Shown: positions 34,784-46,710 of the stretch, piece by piece
How positions within the stretch are numbered: position 1 is the stretch's first letter
How the letters are laid out: each line of letters opens with the position of its first letter
Source: Adiantum capillus-veneris
Taxonomy: Eukaryota > Streptophyta > Polypodiopsida > Polypodiales > Pteridaceae
Length of the DNA stretch: 64,000 nucleotides
Assembly: GCA_014529385.2 (NCBI GenBank)
Contig: CM043943.1
Location: 97,056,355-97,120,354, forward strand
Direction of reading: 5' to 3'
The notes under the pieces: model-generated
Database searches by the model: none
What the model was told of the DNA's origin: nothing
Seen by the model: the letters and a program-made list of their open reading frames with translations, nothing else
Program-made: the position numbers and the translations under genes

Positions 34784-36354
34784 TAGGTGAGGCTACTAAT
34801 TGCAAGGGATAGATGCTATGGCTAAAGGGTAAAGGTGTGGTACAGTGGAACAGAGCGTGGAAGAAAGAGACTTCGTTTTATCTCTTAGAATTAAGGATAC
34901 TGGAGTTGAAGGATGCAATTGAGGCCTTCAACGATATGGTGCAGGGGTGGGTGGCACGATCGCGTAGGACAAATAACCAACGGGACAATCTAGCGTGGCT
35001 AAACAGAGGGAGCAATAGGTAGAATTCAAATGATGGTTGGGCAGGAAGTTGTGGCCAGAAGGGGTGAGTAGTATTGGTTAGGGTGCAACAACGAAGCACA
35101 GAGGAGACGTAGGAGAGGCCAGCACTAGAGTATAGTGTGGAGCATGTGCGGACGAGGGCGCCTCTGATGGCAAGTTGCACAAGGAGTTTCCCATCAAAAT
35201 TAATGGTTCTAGTAAGTTTAGACCTAGTAGGAGTTACGTATGCTCAATGATTTTTGGGGAATCACTGGGATTCGTCAGGTCTAAGAAAAAACCGACTTCA
35301 ACATGTAACTGAAAGGGTGGATGGTGACAGGCCAGTGAAGGAGGAGGAGAATGATGAGCTACCTATATGCGTTTGAGCATGAGTAAGGGGAAGGCCTACG
35401 GCAAGGTGCAAGAGATGTGTGGGCTATGAGGCGATAGGGGAAAAACCAGCTAGGGCATGAGAGGTAATTGTGTTTTTCTCTAAAGGAATGGCATGGAAGC
35501 TCCGTATGTTCTAGTGCATAGCCATTCTAGGAGAGAGATCAATTGGGGAGATTGAAATTTTGAATGTGGTGCTGGCTCAATGGCAAACTGCAGCAAATCC
35601 AAATGAGATCAGCTATGTTGGCCCTCATCAACGCTTGTGTGTTCAGTGGTGTCTGTGGGTGCCGTAGATGCAAGCAGCTTCTTGTGTGTCGAGTGGAATG
35701 GGTCTCGAGGGAAGAGAGGTGGTGTGCAAAGCTGATGATGGGTAGCACCTTTGCTTTGCAATTGGGAGTCTTGGATACAATTAATGGTTTTTATGCGAGA
35801 GGTATATGTGATCACAATTTTAAAAAGTTCATGGAAGGAAAGTATTTGCAAAGATGCTTGTTTTTAAAGGCCGATAGATCATTAGTGAGAATATGAGGTG
35901 GCGGTGAATTGGAGAGAAAGACGGGACACGAGGCATCAGGAGAGGCAGGGGACCAGATGAGGAGGCATCACAAGATCTCTAAAGGTCATGCACAAGGGAG
36001 CCTATAGGCGAGCGTACAATGAAGTTACCTGTTGTGGGCACAAAATAGATTTTTTAAAAAAAGGGATGCTCGCTATTAGAAGGTAATGTGGACGCTAGGT
36101 TGGATATGAGGGTTGTCTCTTGTAACAAAGCTAGAGTAGGCCGATCCATGTTCCAATCTTACATCGTCCTTTTTAAGAGGGTTAGAAGGTTGGCATTGGG
36201 TCATAATTCATGGGCTTGGGAGCAATCTCGATCTAAATGTATGAATAAAATAAAGTAGCAGCAGTATGGGAGTAGATGAAAATGTGCTTCCATTAGTAAG
36301 AATCTATGAAGATGCTCGAAGGTCTCCCAAGGGAAAAAGTTAGAGGGTGGCACG

Positions 36355-36421
<67 letters not shown>

Positions 36422-36532
36422 TGTGTGATGGTAAGGCGAGTGACAGAGATATGGATTTTTTTTCATGGTCTACGTTGACTCTCTCTTTCCATTTCATTGA
36501 TACTTTGTAGCTTATGGGTTGGTGGATGATCT

Positions 36533-36593
<61 letters not shown>

Positions 36594-37804
36594 GTGAAGG
36601 TCTTGCTCGGTTTTTGACTCACTCGAGAAACCTCGCTGGGTGTTCATGTTAACACTTTTTTTACTAGATGTAGAGCTTAATAGAAAAAATAAATGCAATG
36701 GGAAATGTCTTTATTCTAAATTTCAATTTTTTATTTTTATCTTCAGTACTCAAAGTGAAGTACGTAATGTTAGATTGTCACTGGTTGACTCCTATGTAGA
36801 ACAAGGGATGTCATATGGAAAGGATCAGTCTTGGTGGACTAAGATGTGATTGTGGTTAATTGTAATGAAATATTTCATCATGTATTTGGAGTGGATAAAT
36901 ATTGCACAAATAAATCATTTACCAGTAGAAGCTCATTGAAGTAAGCTGACATAAAGAAAAAATCCCCTTTGATGGCATTGGTTAGAGGATCTCTCAAATA
37001 CATGTGACCATTAATCCACAAATTGATTTCTTTCTAGCCAATGCTCCACACTTGATCTATATTATTGGGATAAGATGTGCCAACTTGCACAATTGCATGT
37101 TCTTACTCCAAACATTACGAAGAGAATGGGGTGAAGGAGGGCCTCTTTATTTGACATGAGCTTATAAAGGTGATTAACATTTTGACAAATAGGTGTATGC
37201 CATGTGTGCAAGATAGGTGGGTGTGTAAGAGATGTGTAAGAGTGGTCAAAGTATGCACTTCCCCCCCAAAAACGGAGGTGGAAAACTTTATGAATTTTGT
37301 CCTTCCATAACTCCCACATATGATCTCCAATTTCAATAGAGATCATAGATCTGTAACCTACATGTCGAGCTCTTTCCATAGATATGCTACATGATATGGT
37401 TTTACTTGCTAGATTTTAAATTCCATTTTGGGGGGAAATTTTGAATTCAAATAAAGTATCCGTTTTGGCTGTTTGAATTCAAAAGCTGTCCTTTGATTAC
37501 TTTCTTAATACTAAAGGTTTGACTTCCTTAAACTGCCGAATAAAGAGCCCCTCGTAGACCCCATTCTCTTCCTAATGTAAGCCTGTTAAGATGAGACATT
37601 TTTATCCCATTAGTAATGTCTCAAAATGGAATTATGAAGTGGATTGAATGAAATGGAGAATGATTTTCTATCAAGTTAATTAGAGAGACAAGATGTAATG
37701 GCTATTCACAATACAATAGCTCCAAGCAAAAGGATGTTGAGTATGGAGAGAAAAAGAAAAGAGAACTCCAAGATAGGAGATTTGGGTGATGTTATGGAGG
37801 GAAG
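34784..37804. repeat. ~3-kb duplicated segment, copy B
   Basis: Partner of 26754-29758. Differences are scattered substitutions and microsatellite length: (AG)n at 36357-36415 and (TC)n at 36540-36591 are longer, and the C30 tract is absent. Same unrecognised short frames. Its right edge lies close to satellite block 2. Confidence 0.85.
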
Positions 37805-37974
37805 AAAGGGAGGGAATGTTGAATAGAATCCTTTGAATTATGATGGTTTTTTACGGTTGTGCTAGAGAGGTGTATTCTATTGTGTGCATGTAGGATACAT
37901 CCTCCCATTTCTCTAAACTTGACATGGAGAAGAAGAAGCATGATCAATGTTAGATTGTGCAAATGACTTTTTTT
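37805..37974. other. unique spacer between copy B and the satellite
   Basis: No gene; ends in a T13 run. Confidence 0.4.
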
Positions 37975-38621
37975 TTTTTTGTGAGAGCGCCTGCTAAGTA
38001 CCCAATGAAAAAAAGTTGGCAATTGTGCAAGCCCATACCAATGAGACAATAACCAAAGGGCATGACACATTGTAGGATCAAGTAATGCATCTTACTCCCC
38101 ACCTCTAAAAAATTTGATTGCCAATTTGTACCATAGGGCCCTCAACAAGCTCTATGGAAAAAAATTGATGATTGCGTGGCTCCATACCCACGACATGATA
38201 ACAAAAGTCCATGAAGCTTTGAAGGGGTAGGTAATGCATCCTACTTTCTTCCCTTGCAAAGTTGCATGGCCATCGTTTCCAACTAAGGCTACACAAATGG
38301 CCATAAAAAATTGTAGAGGCAAGTAATGCATCCTAATCCCTGTCCCTCCAAAGTTTCATGACCATCGCTTATCATCTCACTGATATTGGGCTACAAAAAT
38401 GGCCTAAAAATTTGTAGAGGCAAGGAATGCATCCTAATCCCTGTCCCTCCAAAGTCTTATGACCATCGCTTATCATCTCACTGATATTGGTCTATGCAAA
38501 TGCCAGTTTATTGCTATAGGGAACGCTCAGAACCCTATGGAAAAAAATTGGTCATGAGACAATCATTGAAGGCCATGAAATATTGCAAGGGTGGTAAATG
38601 CATCCTAGTCCCTACCTCTGG
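37975..38621. repeat. hairpin satellite, block 2 (left part)
   Basis: Same family as 4270-8395: ATGAGACAATAACCAAAGG, GGTAATGCATCCTA, CAAAGTTTCATG, CCATAGGG and CTATGG motifs in alternating orientation. It also holds an 80-bp near-exact tandem copy (38305-38460, CTAATCCCTGTCCCTCCAAA). Cut by a copia element at 38622. Confidence 0.8.
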
Positions 38622-38870
38622 TGTTAGGTAAAGGCGGTGTGCCTCACCATGCTTTGTCCATTTCCGTTCACCAATGTTGGGCCGCCCACATTAATCTCCT
38701 TATTTTTTATACATACAAAGAATAAGGAGCTCTCACTCATTCTCACAGTGTGCTCATTTAGTGAGATTTGGGAGCTCCACCCCACATTCTTTGTCTTGAT
38801 CTCTCTCCCACTCTCTTCTCTCTCCATCTTTGTTGCACACACACGCGCACCTTCAATCCATTCCTTCACA
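38622..38870 (+). repeat. 5' LTR of the copia element
   Basis: TGTTAGGTAAAGGCGGTG to CATTCCTTCACA; matches 39859-40126. Confidence 0.88.
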
Positions 38871-38872
38871 AT

Positions 38873-38884
38873 TGGTATCAGAGC
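38873..38884 (+). promoter_or_regulatory. primer binding site for initiator tRNA-Met
   Basis: TGGTATCAGAGC, complementary to the 3' end of the plant initiator tRNA, two bases after the 5' LTR, as in Ty1/copia elements. Confidence 0.88.
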
Positions 38885-39368
38885 TTTGTCGGGGAGGCGG
38901 CGCAGGTGCCAATCCACAGCGTTATGCTTATAGATGCTAATGGATAGCTCAAACAGAGGAGCACTCACACAAAGAGCTTATAGAAGCTATCTAGTGCTCA
39001 CAAATCAGCCCACACTATAGTAGGTTTTCAGAAATTGATTTCCACATGTCGTTTTTCGAGCTCAACAACAATGCTTTTTGCGTAACTTTTGCATACGGAA
39101 TGCCATTTATGCAAGGTTAGGGTGTAGCCTGGGTTTTGGCACACTCTACATGCAGTGGTGATGTCCATTTGGATCGATTTTTACCTCTGTAATTTGTGTA
39201 GAAACAAATATTTATTGTGTGTCAAGGATTCCACACATGGTTCGCGCTGGGATGTGAGAGTGGAATTGGCTTCAAATTTGCTCATAGGTGGGAGGATATG
39301 ATGCATGGTCTATGTGGTGAAATGCTCAAGGAGACTCATGTGATCTTAGTGGTGCTAATCTTCTGATT

Positions 39369-39725
39369 TTGCAGTCATTCTTAGCAGGTATGCCTTTGCT
39401 AGACGATGCTGACATAGTGATGCATAGTCAAGTTCCTGATGAGGATGCATATGGCACTGAGGTTGCTGCTGTTGATAGGGATAGGTTGGCACACATAGTG
39501 CATGTTTCATTGAATTTTGGATCTCTCATGTCTGGCCTTTTGGTCTCAAGACCTGATGTTGCTTATGCGGTTAGTGCATTTGCAGTGGGAGTTGTCAATT
39601 GTGCGATGACTGACACTCGCATTGTGCATTGTGGAGCCATGCAGGACGTTACTCAATACCTGCATCAGGAGTGTCATCATGGCTGTATCCCTAATGGTAT
39701 GCATGTTGCATTTCCAGTAGAGTAG
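39369..39725 (+). pseudogene. copia reverse transcriptase C-terminal remnant
   Basis: In an open frame of 118 codons, HVSLNFGSLMSGLLVSRPDV followed by AYAVSAFAVGV corresponds to the copia segment with consensus (Y)xxxVGSLMY, then TRPDIA(Y/F)AV. The next part matches the following tryptophan-helix region (QDVTQYLHQECHHGC). The catalytic YVDD region and everything upstream are absent, so it encodes no active enzyme. The short element probably moved using enzymes of a full-length relative, or was deleted after insertion. Confidence 0.65.
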
Positions 39726-39858
39726 TTACAGATGCACTCAAGTGTTTGAAGTGAGCTAGTGGACATAGGTTGAGAGTTTTCAACTCTCATCTCTTGTATA
39801 TACTAGTTGTAGGCTAGTCTTCTCGCCACTTATTGGCACACAACCATTATTGGGAGAA

Positions 39859-40028
39859 TGTTAGGTAAAGGTGGTGTGCCTCACCTGCTTTTCTTGTGTC
39901 TGTCGGCCAGATCACCCACATTTATCTCCTTATTCTTTATACATACAAAGAATAAGGAGCTCTCACTCATTCTCACAGTGTGCTCATACAGTGATATTTG
40001 GGATCTCCACCCCACATCCGTGTGTCGT

Positions 40029-40084
<56 letters not shown>

Positions 40085-40126
40085 TTTGTTGTGCACACAT
40101 CCATGCCTTCGACTCATTCCTTCACA
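39859..40126 (+). repeat. 3' LTR of the copia element
   Basis: Starts after GGGAGAA; contains about 29 TC units (40030-40080) where the 5' LTR has an interrupted short tract. Confidence 0.88.
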
Positions 40127-41242
40127 CATGGAATATTTCACTACTTTTGATTATTGTCTCTTTGGGATGGGGTTGCACAATCACCATTTTTTTTGTTATG
40201 GGTCCTAAGCAAGCCCTATGGCAAAAAAGTGGTGATTGTGTAGTTCCTTACTAACAACGTAGTAGTTAAAGACCATGAAAGATTAAAGGGGAAGATAATG
40301 CATACTACTTTTTCCCTTGCAAAGCTCCATAGACATCTATAACTGTCTCACCCGACCAGGGCTACACAAATGCCAATTTTTTGCCATCGAGCTCAGTAAG
40401 GGCCCTCGGTAAAAAATTGCAATTCTATAGTTCCATAAGGACGAGAAGGTAACCAGACACCATGAGACTTTAGATACATTTTTAATGCACCCTAGTCCTT
40501 GACCTTCTAGAGTTTTATGGTCATGGCTTATCATCTCGCTAGTCTAGAATTGGGTAAACACCATTTTTTGTTTAAGGGCCGTAGCGAGCCCTATGGAAAA
40601 AGATTGGTGATTTTGAAATCCCATACCAATGATACTTTAATGAAATTCAATGAAAGTTTGGAAGGGCAAGTAATGCAATGTGTTCCCTACCCTTGCAAAG
40701 TTTCATGGTCATCGCTTACCATCTCGCAAGTTTGGGACTACGTAAACACTGATATTTTTCCATAAGACCCTCAACAAGTCCTATGGGAAAAATTTGGCAA
40801 TTGTGTAATCTCATAATGAAAACATAGTAATCAAAATACATTAAATTTTTTAGGTGTCAATAATACACCCGACTTCTTATCCGTGTAGAGCTTCATAGCC
40901 ATTGCTTACCATCTCGCTGGTGTTGAGCTATGCAAATGCCAATTTCTTGCCATAGGGCTTGCTAAGAACCCCAAGGTAAAATAATCACGATTGTGTAGTC
41001 CCATACAGATGAGATGATAACTAAAGGCCATGAAACATTCCAAGAGTGGGTAATGCACCCTACTCTTTATCCTTGAAAAGTTTCATGGACATCGAATACG
41101 GTCTCATCAGTCTATGGCTATGCAAATGCCAATTTTTTGCCATAAGGCTCTAAGGGACATATGGTAAAACATTGGCGGTTGTGTTGCTCCACATCAGCAA
41201 GATGGTAATCGAAGGCCATGAAAATTTGTACGAGCAGGTATG
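40127..41242. repeat. hairpin satellite, block 2 (right part)
   Basis: About six further units with CCATAGGG/CCCTATGG-like and CAAAGTTTCATGG/CCATGAAA motifs, continuing the array interrupted at 38622. Ends at the LTR starting near 41243. Confidence 0.8.
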
Positions 41243-42146
41243 TGTTAGCGGGTCATCACGGTGGATGTCTACAACATAGCTATCTAGCATTAACATATGT
41301 CAATACTCAAGGAAGCGACTTGGGATGGGGAACAAAGATTCTTTAATATTTTCAGTCTCAAGAAGTGAACCTACGAAACTACACAATTAACTACGTTTAG
41401 AAAATCTCTCATTCTCTAGTTTGGAGATCACTTTATGTCCAACCTCATTTCTCTAGGTAATCATGCCTTTTTCGCATCCACCAATCATGTCGGAAGTAGA
41501 AAAACTCAAGGAGGAGTATTACAACACCTAAAGGCTCAATCCTACCAAGTCATGTGGTCATCTAAGAAGGTACCAAAATCCCAATCCATCCCAAAAAAAG
41601 TGCAAAAAACTACAACAGAACTATTTAGAAAGGTAGCTCTATAGTATAGAAACACTCTTCCAAGGTCAAAACATCAAAACAGAACCATTTTAGCACTCAA
41701 ATCCACACATTTAGCTCACAAACCAATTTTCGCGAACCACATCAAAACTGAGAATGGTTACACTTAGATTAAAGAGCAAGAGATAAGGAACACAGTGCAC
41801 TAAACGGAATCAAATTTTTATCACCAATCAAAGAGAAATATTGATTACAAATTGTAGCAGACTTGGATCTCACAGTCGATGTCCAAAAATACTCTAAGAT
41901 AATGATAATCTTCCCTTTCAAACTAAGGGTTTTTACTCAAAAACTTGGGACCCTTTCCTACGACGATTGGCCACTTTACAAGGCTCGTAGGTTCTGAGCC
42001 GGCAATAGAGAATAATAGGCTAGATTACACTTCAAGAATCATTACTAACATAATTACAAGGCTTCTTTTGAAAAAAGGAATTGAATAGAACGAAGTGTGG
42101 CATGTAGCCAGCTCTTTAGGTGACGGTCCACTACATCCACCAAACA
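41243..42146 (-). repeat. LTR of a minus-strand retroelement inserted in the satellite
   Basis: On the minus strand it starts TGTTTGGTGGATGTAG right after a polypurine tract (42147-42158) and ends CCCGCTAACA, about 904 bp. The left neighbour is satellite sequence. The second LTR was not found; it should lie right of 51 kb. Short frames inside are not genes. Confidence 0.6.
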
Positions 42147-42158
42147 TTCCCCCCTTCC
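42147..42158 (-). promoter_or_regulatory. polypurine tract of the minus-strand retroelement
   Basis: GGAAGGGGGGAA on the minus strand directly before TGTTTGG. Confidence 0.65.
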
Positions 42159-42553
42159 TATTCATTGCACGTCCTTGTGCAATTGCATATGTGGCTGGGC
42201 CAATGAATATAGTCTTTAGTAGTCCGTCATTCTTTTTCTAGTGTCCCCGTGAGTCACCTATGTCTCTGCCCATGCTTCGATCTCGATTGTTGTTGCCAGA
42301 TCTCTGAATGGCTAATTGTCGAGAGTGTTCTGATATGAAATATCTGGAGCAGGCAAATCCTTGGTCATGGGATTTAAATGGAGGAGTCAACTTCAAAAAA
42401 TTTGGTCATGAATGCCTCTTCAAAGGTTTTTATGTAATGTGAGGTCAAAAACATGACTCTTGCATATAATCCCATGACGATGTTTCTACTGGGAACATTA
42501 GTTTCCAAATTCCAGCATAAGCCTCTGGTTCCTTCCACAAACTTCTACCAAGG
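42159..42553 (-). pseudogene. retroelement coding remnant, 3' end (left of the MULE)
   Basis: Continues, on the minus strand, the frame that is cut by the MULE at 47,804. After the MULE and one target copy are disregarded, one stop (TAG) stands at the junction, followed by KFVEGTRGLCWNLETNV and FLTSHYIKTFEEAFMTKFF. This matches the left-edge remnant at 740-905 (SFLEGNKGLCYDLSGQ, FYTEFF). Protein family unknown. Confidence 0.55.
42545..42553. repeat. 9-bp target site duplication, left copy
   Basis: CTACCAAGG, repeated exactly at 47796-47804. A 9-bp duplication is typical of Mutator-like elements. Confidence 0.92.
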
Positions 42554-42855
42554 GAGTGCTACCGTTCTCCGAGCGATGTTTTCCTAGAGATCCTAGTTTC
42601 CGTGCAAGTCTTGGCGGATGGGTACTCCGTAGAAGGGTACTCCTATTAGACAAGGTGGTCTTGTATGCAGCTATCCATGAAAACTACAAAGCTATAAATT
42701 AGATCATGTTCTTGAATACATATTGACAAGAATGAATTTTGGTGCTTGAAAAGGACATAGAGAACTTTACCTACAAGAGGATACATGCTGCATTGATCAA
42801 TACAAATGGAATGCCTAAATCAATTGTTTATTTATATACACCCTAATCTCATGTC

Positions 42856-42914
<59 letters not shown>

Positions 42915-43066
42915 CAAGATTGCAACAATAACAATACACATTTAAATGGAAGACTCTTGGATACTAAATTTTTGTTATAAAAAAGACATGACAGACTATA
43001 GCTGAAAATAAGGATTTCATGTACGATCAATGAAACAAAATGTAACAATAATTTACAATGATTCAC
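42554..43066 (+). repeat. left terminal inverted repeat of the MULE
   Basis: 513 bp, inverse of 47316-47795. Length differs mostly through an (AG)n tract (42857-42911 here, about 16 units in the other). Similarity stops sharply after TTACAATGATTCAC. Long terminal inverted repeats often hold promoters in MULEs; a TATATACA lies near 42834. Confidence 0.92.
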
Positions 43067-43302
43067 TTTGTCAAAACAAAAAGTAAAAACAATGATGGCA
43101 ATATACTCCAAGCTTCATAGCAAAATGTATGATCTTTGATTTATGTTGCTATAGTTTTCGATCCATTAGATAGTAGCGAAAGAGTCATCTCCGTATCGAT
43201 GTAAAATATACACCAAAAAGTTTCTAGTTGTTGCTTGGTCGTGATTTGCATCTCAAAAAGACAAAAAGACTCAACTGGCTTTAATGCTCACACACATGAT
43301 TG

Positions 43303-45113
43303 TCAAATTGTGACATTGCATCGTCTGCCACTAAGAGCCTGAAATAATTCAACTTTTGTGAGAGCTGCCTGGTGAATGAACTCGTGAGATGATGAATCCA
43401 ATCCCCATATTTGCAAATACACATAGTACAAGTGCTTACATGTCATGTATGTCAAGCGCTTGCTTTCTCTTTTCAAAAATCCCTCACACGTGCAACGAGG
43501 AAACTCGCCCAGAGTCACTAAGTAGTTGACACCTAATGCTCGCGAGCCTTCAGTACTTACGTAGAAAATATGAGACTCATTGCATAAAACAATGGCCTCA
43601 CGAACCAGTTGCGCAGACAAGGTTCTTCCTTTCTGAATGCTAACCTGGAACTCTTTGGTCAAATTTGCTCTCCACTTAACAAGCTTACCATCTCTAAATT
43701 TTGGCCGAAAAGAACTAAGCGCTTGCAAAGAGCTCGATGTTGCATTTGCTGTAGTTGATTTGATTGAGCTTTTACCTGATTCAAGTGAAAATCAATTTTC
43801 CTCAAGGATTTGTATCTCTTGTGGTTGCAACAAAGTTCCCTCATCCACTGGTCACGCTCCTGGAGCAGGGCCAATCAAGCCAACAACATGGTCCTCATCA
43901 ACCTCCCAAGAGTGTGTTGGGGATGAGTTACAAAACCAAATAAACCCCCCCACAAGACCTCGAGGATACTTACTTCGACCCCAAAAGCAAGTTGCAGGTA
44001 CTCCATATTTGCTATTATCAATCCCTGCATTAATATATGATCCACATCTTCCACTTTGCCTCGGTAATCGTCCAAAACAAGTCATTTTCTTTCTTGGTTC
44101 GGTTCTTCTGATAGCCCACACTGTCTTTGGAATCCCCCTCTCCACATATTCTCCTTTTCTCTCACCTTCTGGTTTATTTTTGTAGCTATGACCCTCAGTA
44201 ACAATTACAAATTCTGGCATATGACTATCCTCTTCTAGGATCTCTCTTGGATCAACCTGCAGCGATCGCTTTGCACGCACACTCCGTTTACACATTGCAG
44301 AATGTTGCATCTCCGGAGACTGAATCCCCATTTCAACCATAGATGAATGAGCAAGATCTGCTAGTTTTCTATTCAATGTCTGGCTTGTATTTTGACTACT
44401 GAATCTCTCTGCCATATCTTGTATTCCAGGGCCTGTTCCTGCATGAATACCTTTCAAGTATGCATTACACTTCACACTTTGCAAAATAGCCATTGACATG
44501 TCAAATCCTGTGGCCTCATAAAGGGATATTTGGCTTTTAAAACCAACTCTAGCACGCATACTTGCATGTTTAGCCTCTGCTAGATTAGTGGTGGGCACAA
44601 AAATACCTAACTCATCTTGACTCACAAACCAAGATCCCCAATGGAATGCTCTCACATCCCACCAAGCAAGCCAAGTTCCAATGATGGTATCTCGCCCTTG
44701 ATTGAATGACCTGCATGCCAAAATTTTCTGATTTCATTCTTGCAGCTGTCTGCATCCACGTCAGATGGTGCATTTCGCCACTTTCAACACAAGGATTTAT
44801 GCTCCTCTTGAAATGAAGGACGGATACACTTATGTGTGTGGTGAACCATGCTTTGCTCCCAATGGAAATTACAACTCCTCTCTTTTTCAGGTACCTTTTT
44901 TTTTGCCCCACCAAAGTAAACTGCACGCACTGCAAGCCAATTTTCATTTGCCTCATCTGCCATGAATCCACGAAACTTTGGTTTTTCAAAGCCATTTTCA
45001 TGAACCACAGAATTCAACTTTTTCCAAAACTCAGTCTGAGCGAAGATATCCTTGACCTGGGAACAGAGGATTGCATTCAAGGTTTGAATTTCAAGATCCA
45101 AATCTATTTTGAT
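43303..45113 (-). pseudogene. MULE transposase with SWIM zinc finger, N-terminus missing
   Basis: A MULE transposase cuts out and inserts the element. From the 5' side: HENGFEKPKFRGFMADEANE holds the second catalytic Asp region, and CNFHWEQSMVHHTHKC is the C..H signature. LAWWDVRAFHWGSWF then TTNLAEAKHASMR holds the probable catalytic Glu. A long linker follows, then the SWIM finger (FPRCTCEGFLKRESKR, then YMTCKHLYYVY). The end is VELFQALSGRRCNVTI at 43303. A frameshift lies near 44700-44760, and in-frame TGA codons at 43852-43854 and 43792-43794 interrupt an otherwise continuous frame. The first catalytic Asp and all upstream sequence are missing; a microsatellite begins there. Dead copy, family assignment secure. 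Confidence 0.75.
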
Positions 45114-45223
45114 TCTTTAGTGAATTTTTTAATAGTGTTTATATCCACGCACAGACATATATATACCTACTTACTTGCATACGTATACATAGATATATAT
45201 ATGTCTGTTTATGCATGTAAGTA

Positions 45224-45304
<81 letters not shown>

Positions 45305-45378
45305 CATGTTTCTGCATACATTACTCTATTGTGTATGTCTCTCAAGTATCCAAGTTATGTCTTTGCACACATACACAG

Positions 45379-45454
<76 letters not shown>

Positions 45455-45484
45455 TATCTGTATGTGTTTTGAGAGGAAAACATA
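45114..45484. repeat. divergent intergenic tract with (AT)n and (TC)n
   Basis: (TA)n at about 45227-45300 and (TC)n at about 45381-45450 separate the two divergent MULE genes. Either a shared promoter region or the site where the 5' ends of both genes were lost. Confidence 0.9.
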
Positions 45485-46710
45485 TTGATATCATGCTCTT
45501 GTGATCCTGAAGGGAATACTCTAAAAGGTCAAAAGAGACTTTCCAAAAGGACTACACAATTTATTTATCTTGCAACGCATTATTTGGGATACATGCCTCA
45601 TGTTGAGAATCCCAAAAGCATTGTAGTGGTTGGTGATTACATCACCATTGGGAAGGATTTTACGGGAGGAAGAAACAATGATACCTTCTATAGTGTGCAC
45701 GAGTTCATCAAGCAAAATAAGCCTTCATGGGTTAATTACACAAAGAGGGGAAAGACTGTGGATTGGGCAGCTGACTTCATTTTTCTTGACTTGCCATTTG
45801 GAGGCACTCAAGGTGGTGACGATTCTTGTCCCACTTGGGATTTTGTTTCTGAGGACCATGTGCGCTATGGGATTGCTTTGGTAGCATCTACTTTGGCAGA
45901 TTTGGGATGGTTATTGGTGATGGCCTCTATGGCAGGTATTTGTTAAAGTTAATAGTTGTTAATATTTATGTTTATTTTGTATGTTTCTACTTATTGAAAC
46001 TTTTCTAAGATGATGCAATTATATTATAGGTGATTTCACAATTGGGTGGATTGAGCGCTATGATCGCGTTTACGATTTGGAGATAGTGAGACAAGTGGTT
46101 GTCATTCATCATTCTACATATGGATTCAAAGAGATTGGTGGTATTCGCACATATGTGAGTATAGTGATGATTATATTCTATTCAAATGCTCAAAAATACA
46201 TGTGTTTCTTGAATTAAGGTTTAATTGGATATTATTATCTTTTGTTGCTAGTGTTCTACGTCAATGCTTTTTATGGTTTGACGTCGAGCTGCAGATCCTC
46301 CTATTTTCATTGCAGAGAGTACACCTCTCTTTGAGTCCTTCGGCATGCATCCTTTAGATACCCTCGCCTACCATTATCTTCCGGATGATTTGCGTGCTTT
46401 GGACCCTGTCGGGCAGCAATGGCGTGGGGGACTAGAGAGGAGTCATACATTTTTAGCATGCTTTGTACACATGTACTGTCGTCGAGGTGGTGTGTGCATT
46501 GAGATGGGATGCGGTACTGTGCCTATTCTTAAGACATGCATGCACACTGGTAGAGTATGTGCATCTATCGATGTGGATACATTTTTGATGACCACGCATG
46601 TAGAGCCTCTCCTTTTGGCTTACATGCAACAAGGCAGCCATGATGATGTTAGTAGGCCGCAGGCAGATGATGAGGTGGATCCACTTGTAGGTTTCAATCC
46701 GTATGACTAG
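45485..46710 (+). pseudogene. beta-class amino-DNA-methyltransferase-like gene carried by the MULE
   Basis: Three exons: 45485-45935, 46030-46154, 46252-46710 (GT/AG introns of 94 and 97 bp; joins in phase). Exon 1 has VDWAADFIFLDLPFGGTQGG, resembling catalytic motif IV of amino-methyltransferases ([DNS]PP[YFW]; here DLPF), then a helix and GWLLVMASMAG. Exon 2 gives FTIGWIERYDRVYD. Exon 3 has AADPPIFIAEST, QQWRGGLERSHTFLACFVHM, then CIEMGCGTVPILKTCMHTGR and VCASIDVDTFL. This looks like SAM-binding motif I (D/E..GCGT, ending GR....D.D). Motif IV before motif I is the beta-class order of N4-cytosine/N6-adenine enzymes. Oddities: DLPF instead of DPPY, one TGA at 46279-46281, no clear start codon. 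Transfer from bacteria and DNA substrate are inference; an RNA or protein target cannot be excluded. Confidence 0.52.

Larger units (their letters stand above)
38622..40126 (+). mobile_element. internally deleted Ty1/copia element with both LTRs
   Basis: The 5' LTR (38622-38870, 249 bp) and 3' LTR (39859-40126, 268 bp) both start TGTTAGGTAAAGG and end CCTTCACA. The length difference is mainly a longer TC tract in the 3' LTR. A primer site for initiator tRNA-Met (TGGTATCAGAGC) follows the 5' LTR. Only about 990 bp remain between the LTRs, with a reverse-transcriptase remnant. It interrupts satellite block 2. Flanking pentamers TCTGG and CATGG do not form a clear target duplication. Confidence 0.85.

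Noticed and set aside
44832-45504. Plus-strand frames of 97-218 codons over the MULE centre
   Set aside because: They are antisense to the transposase or translate (AT)n/(TC)n.
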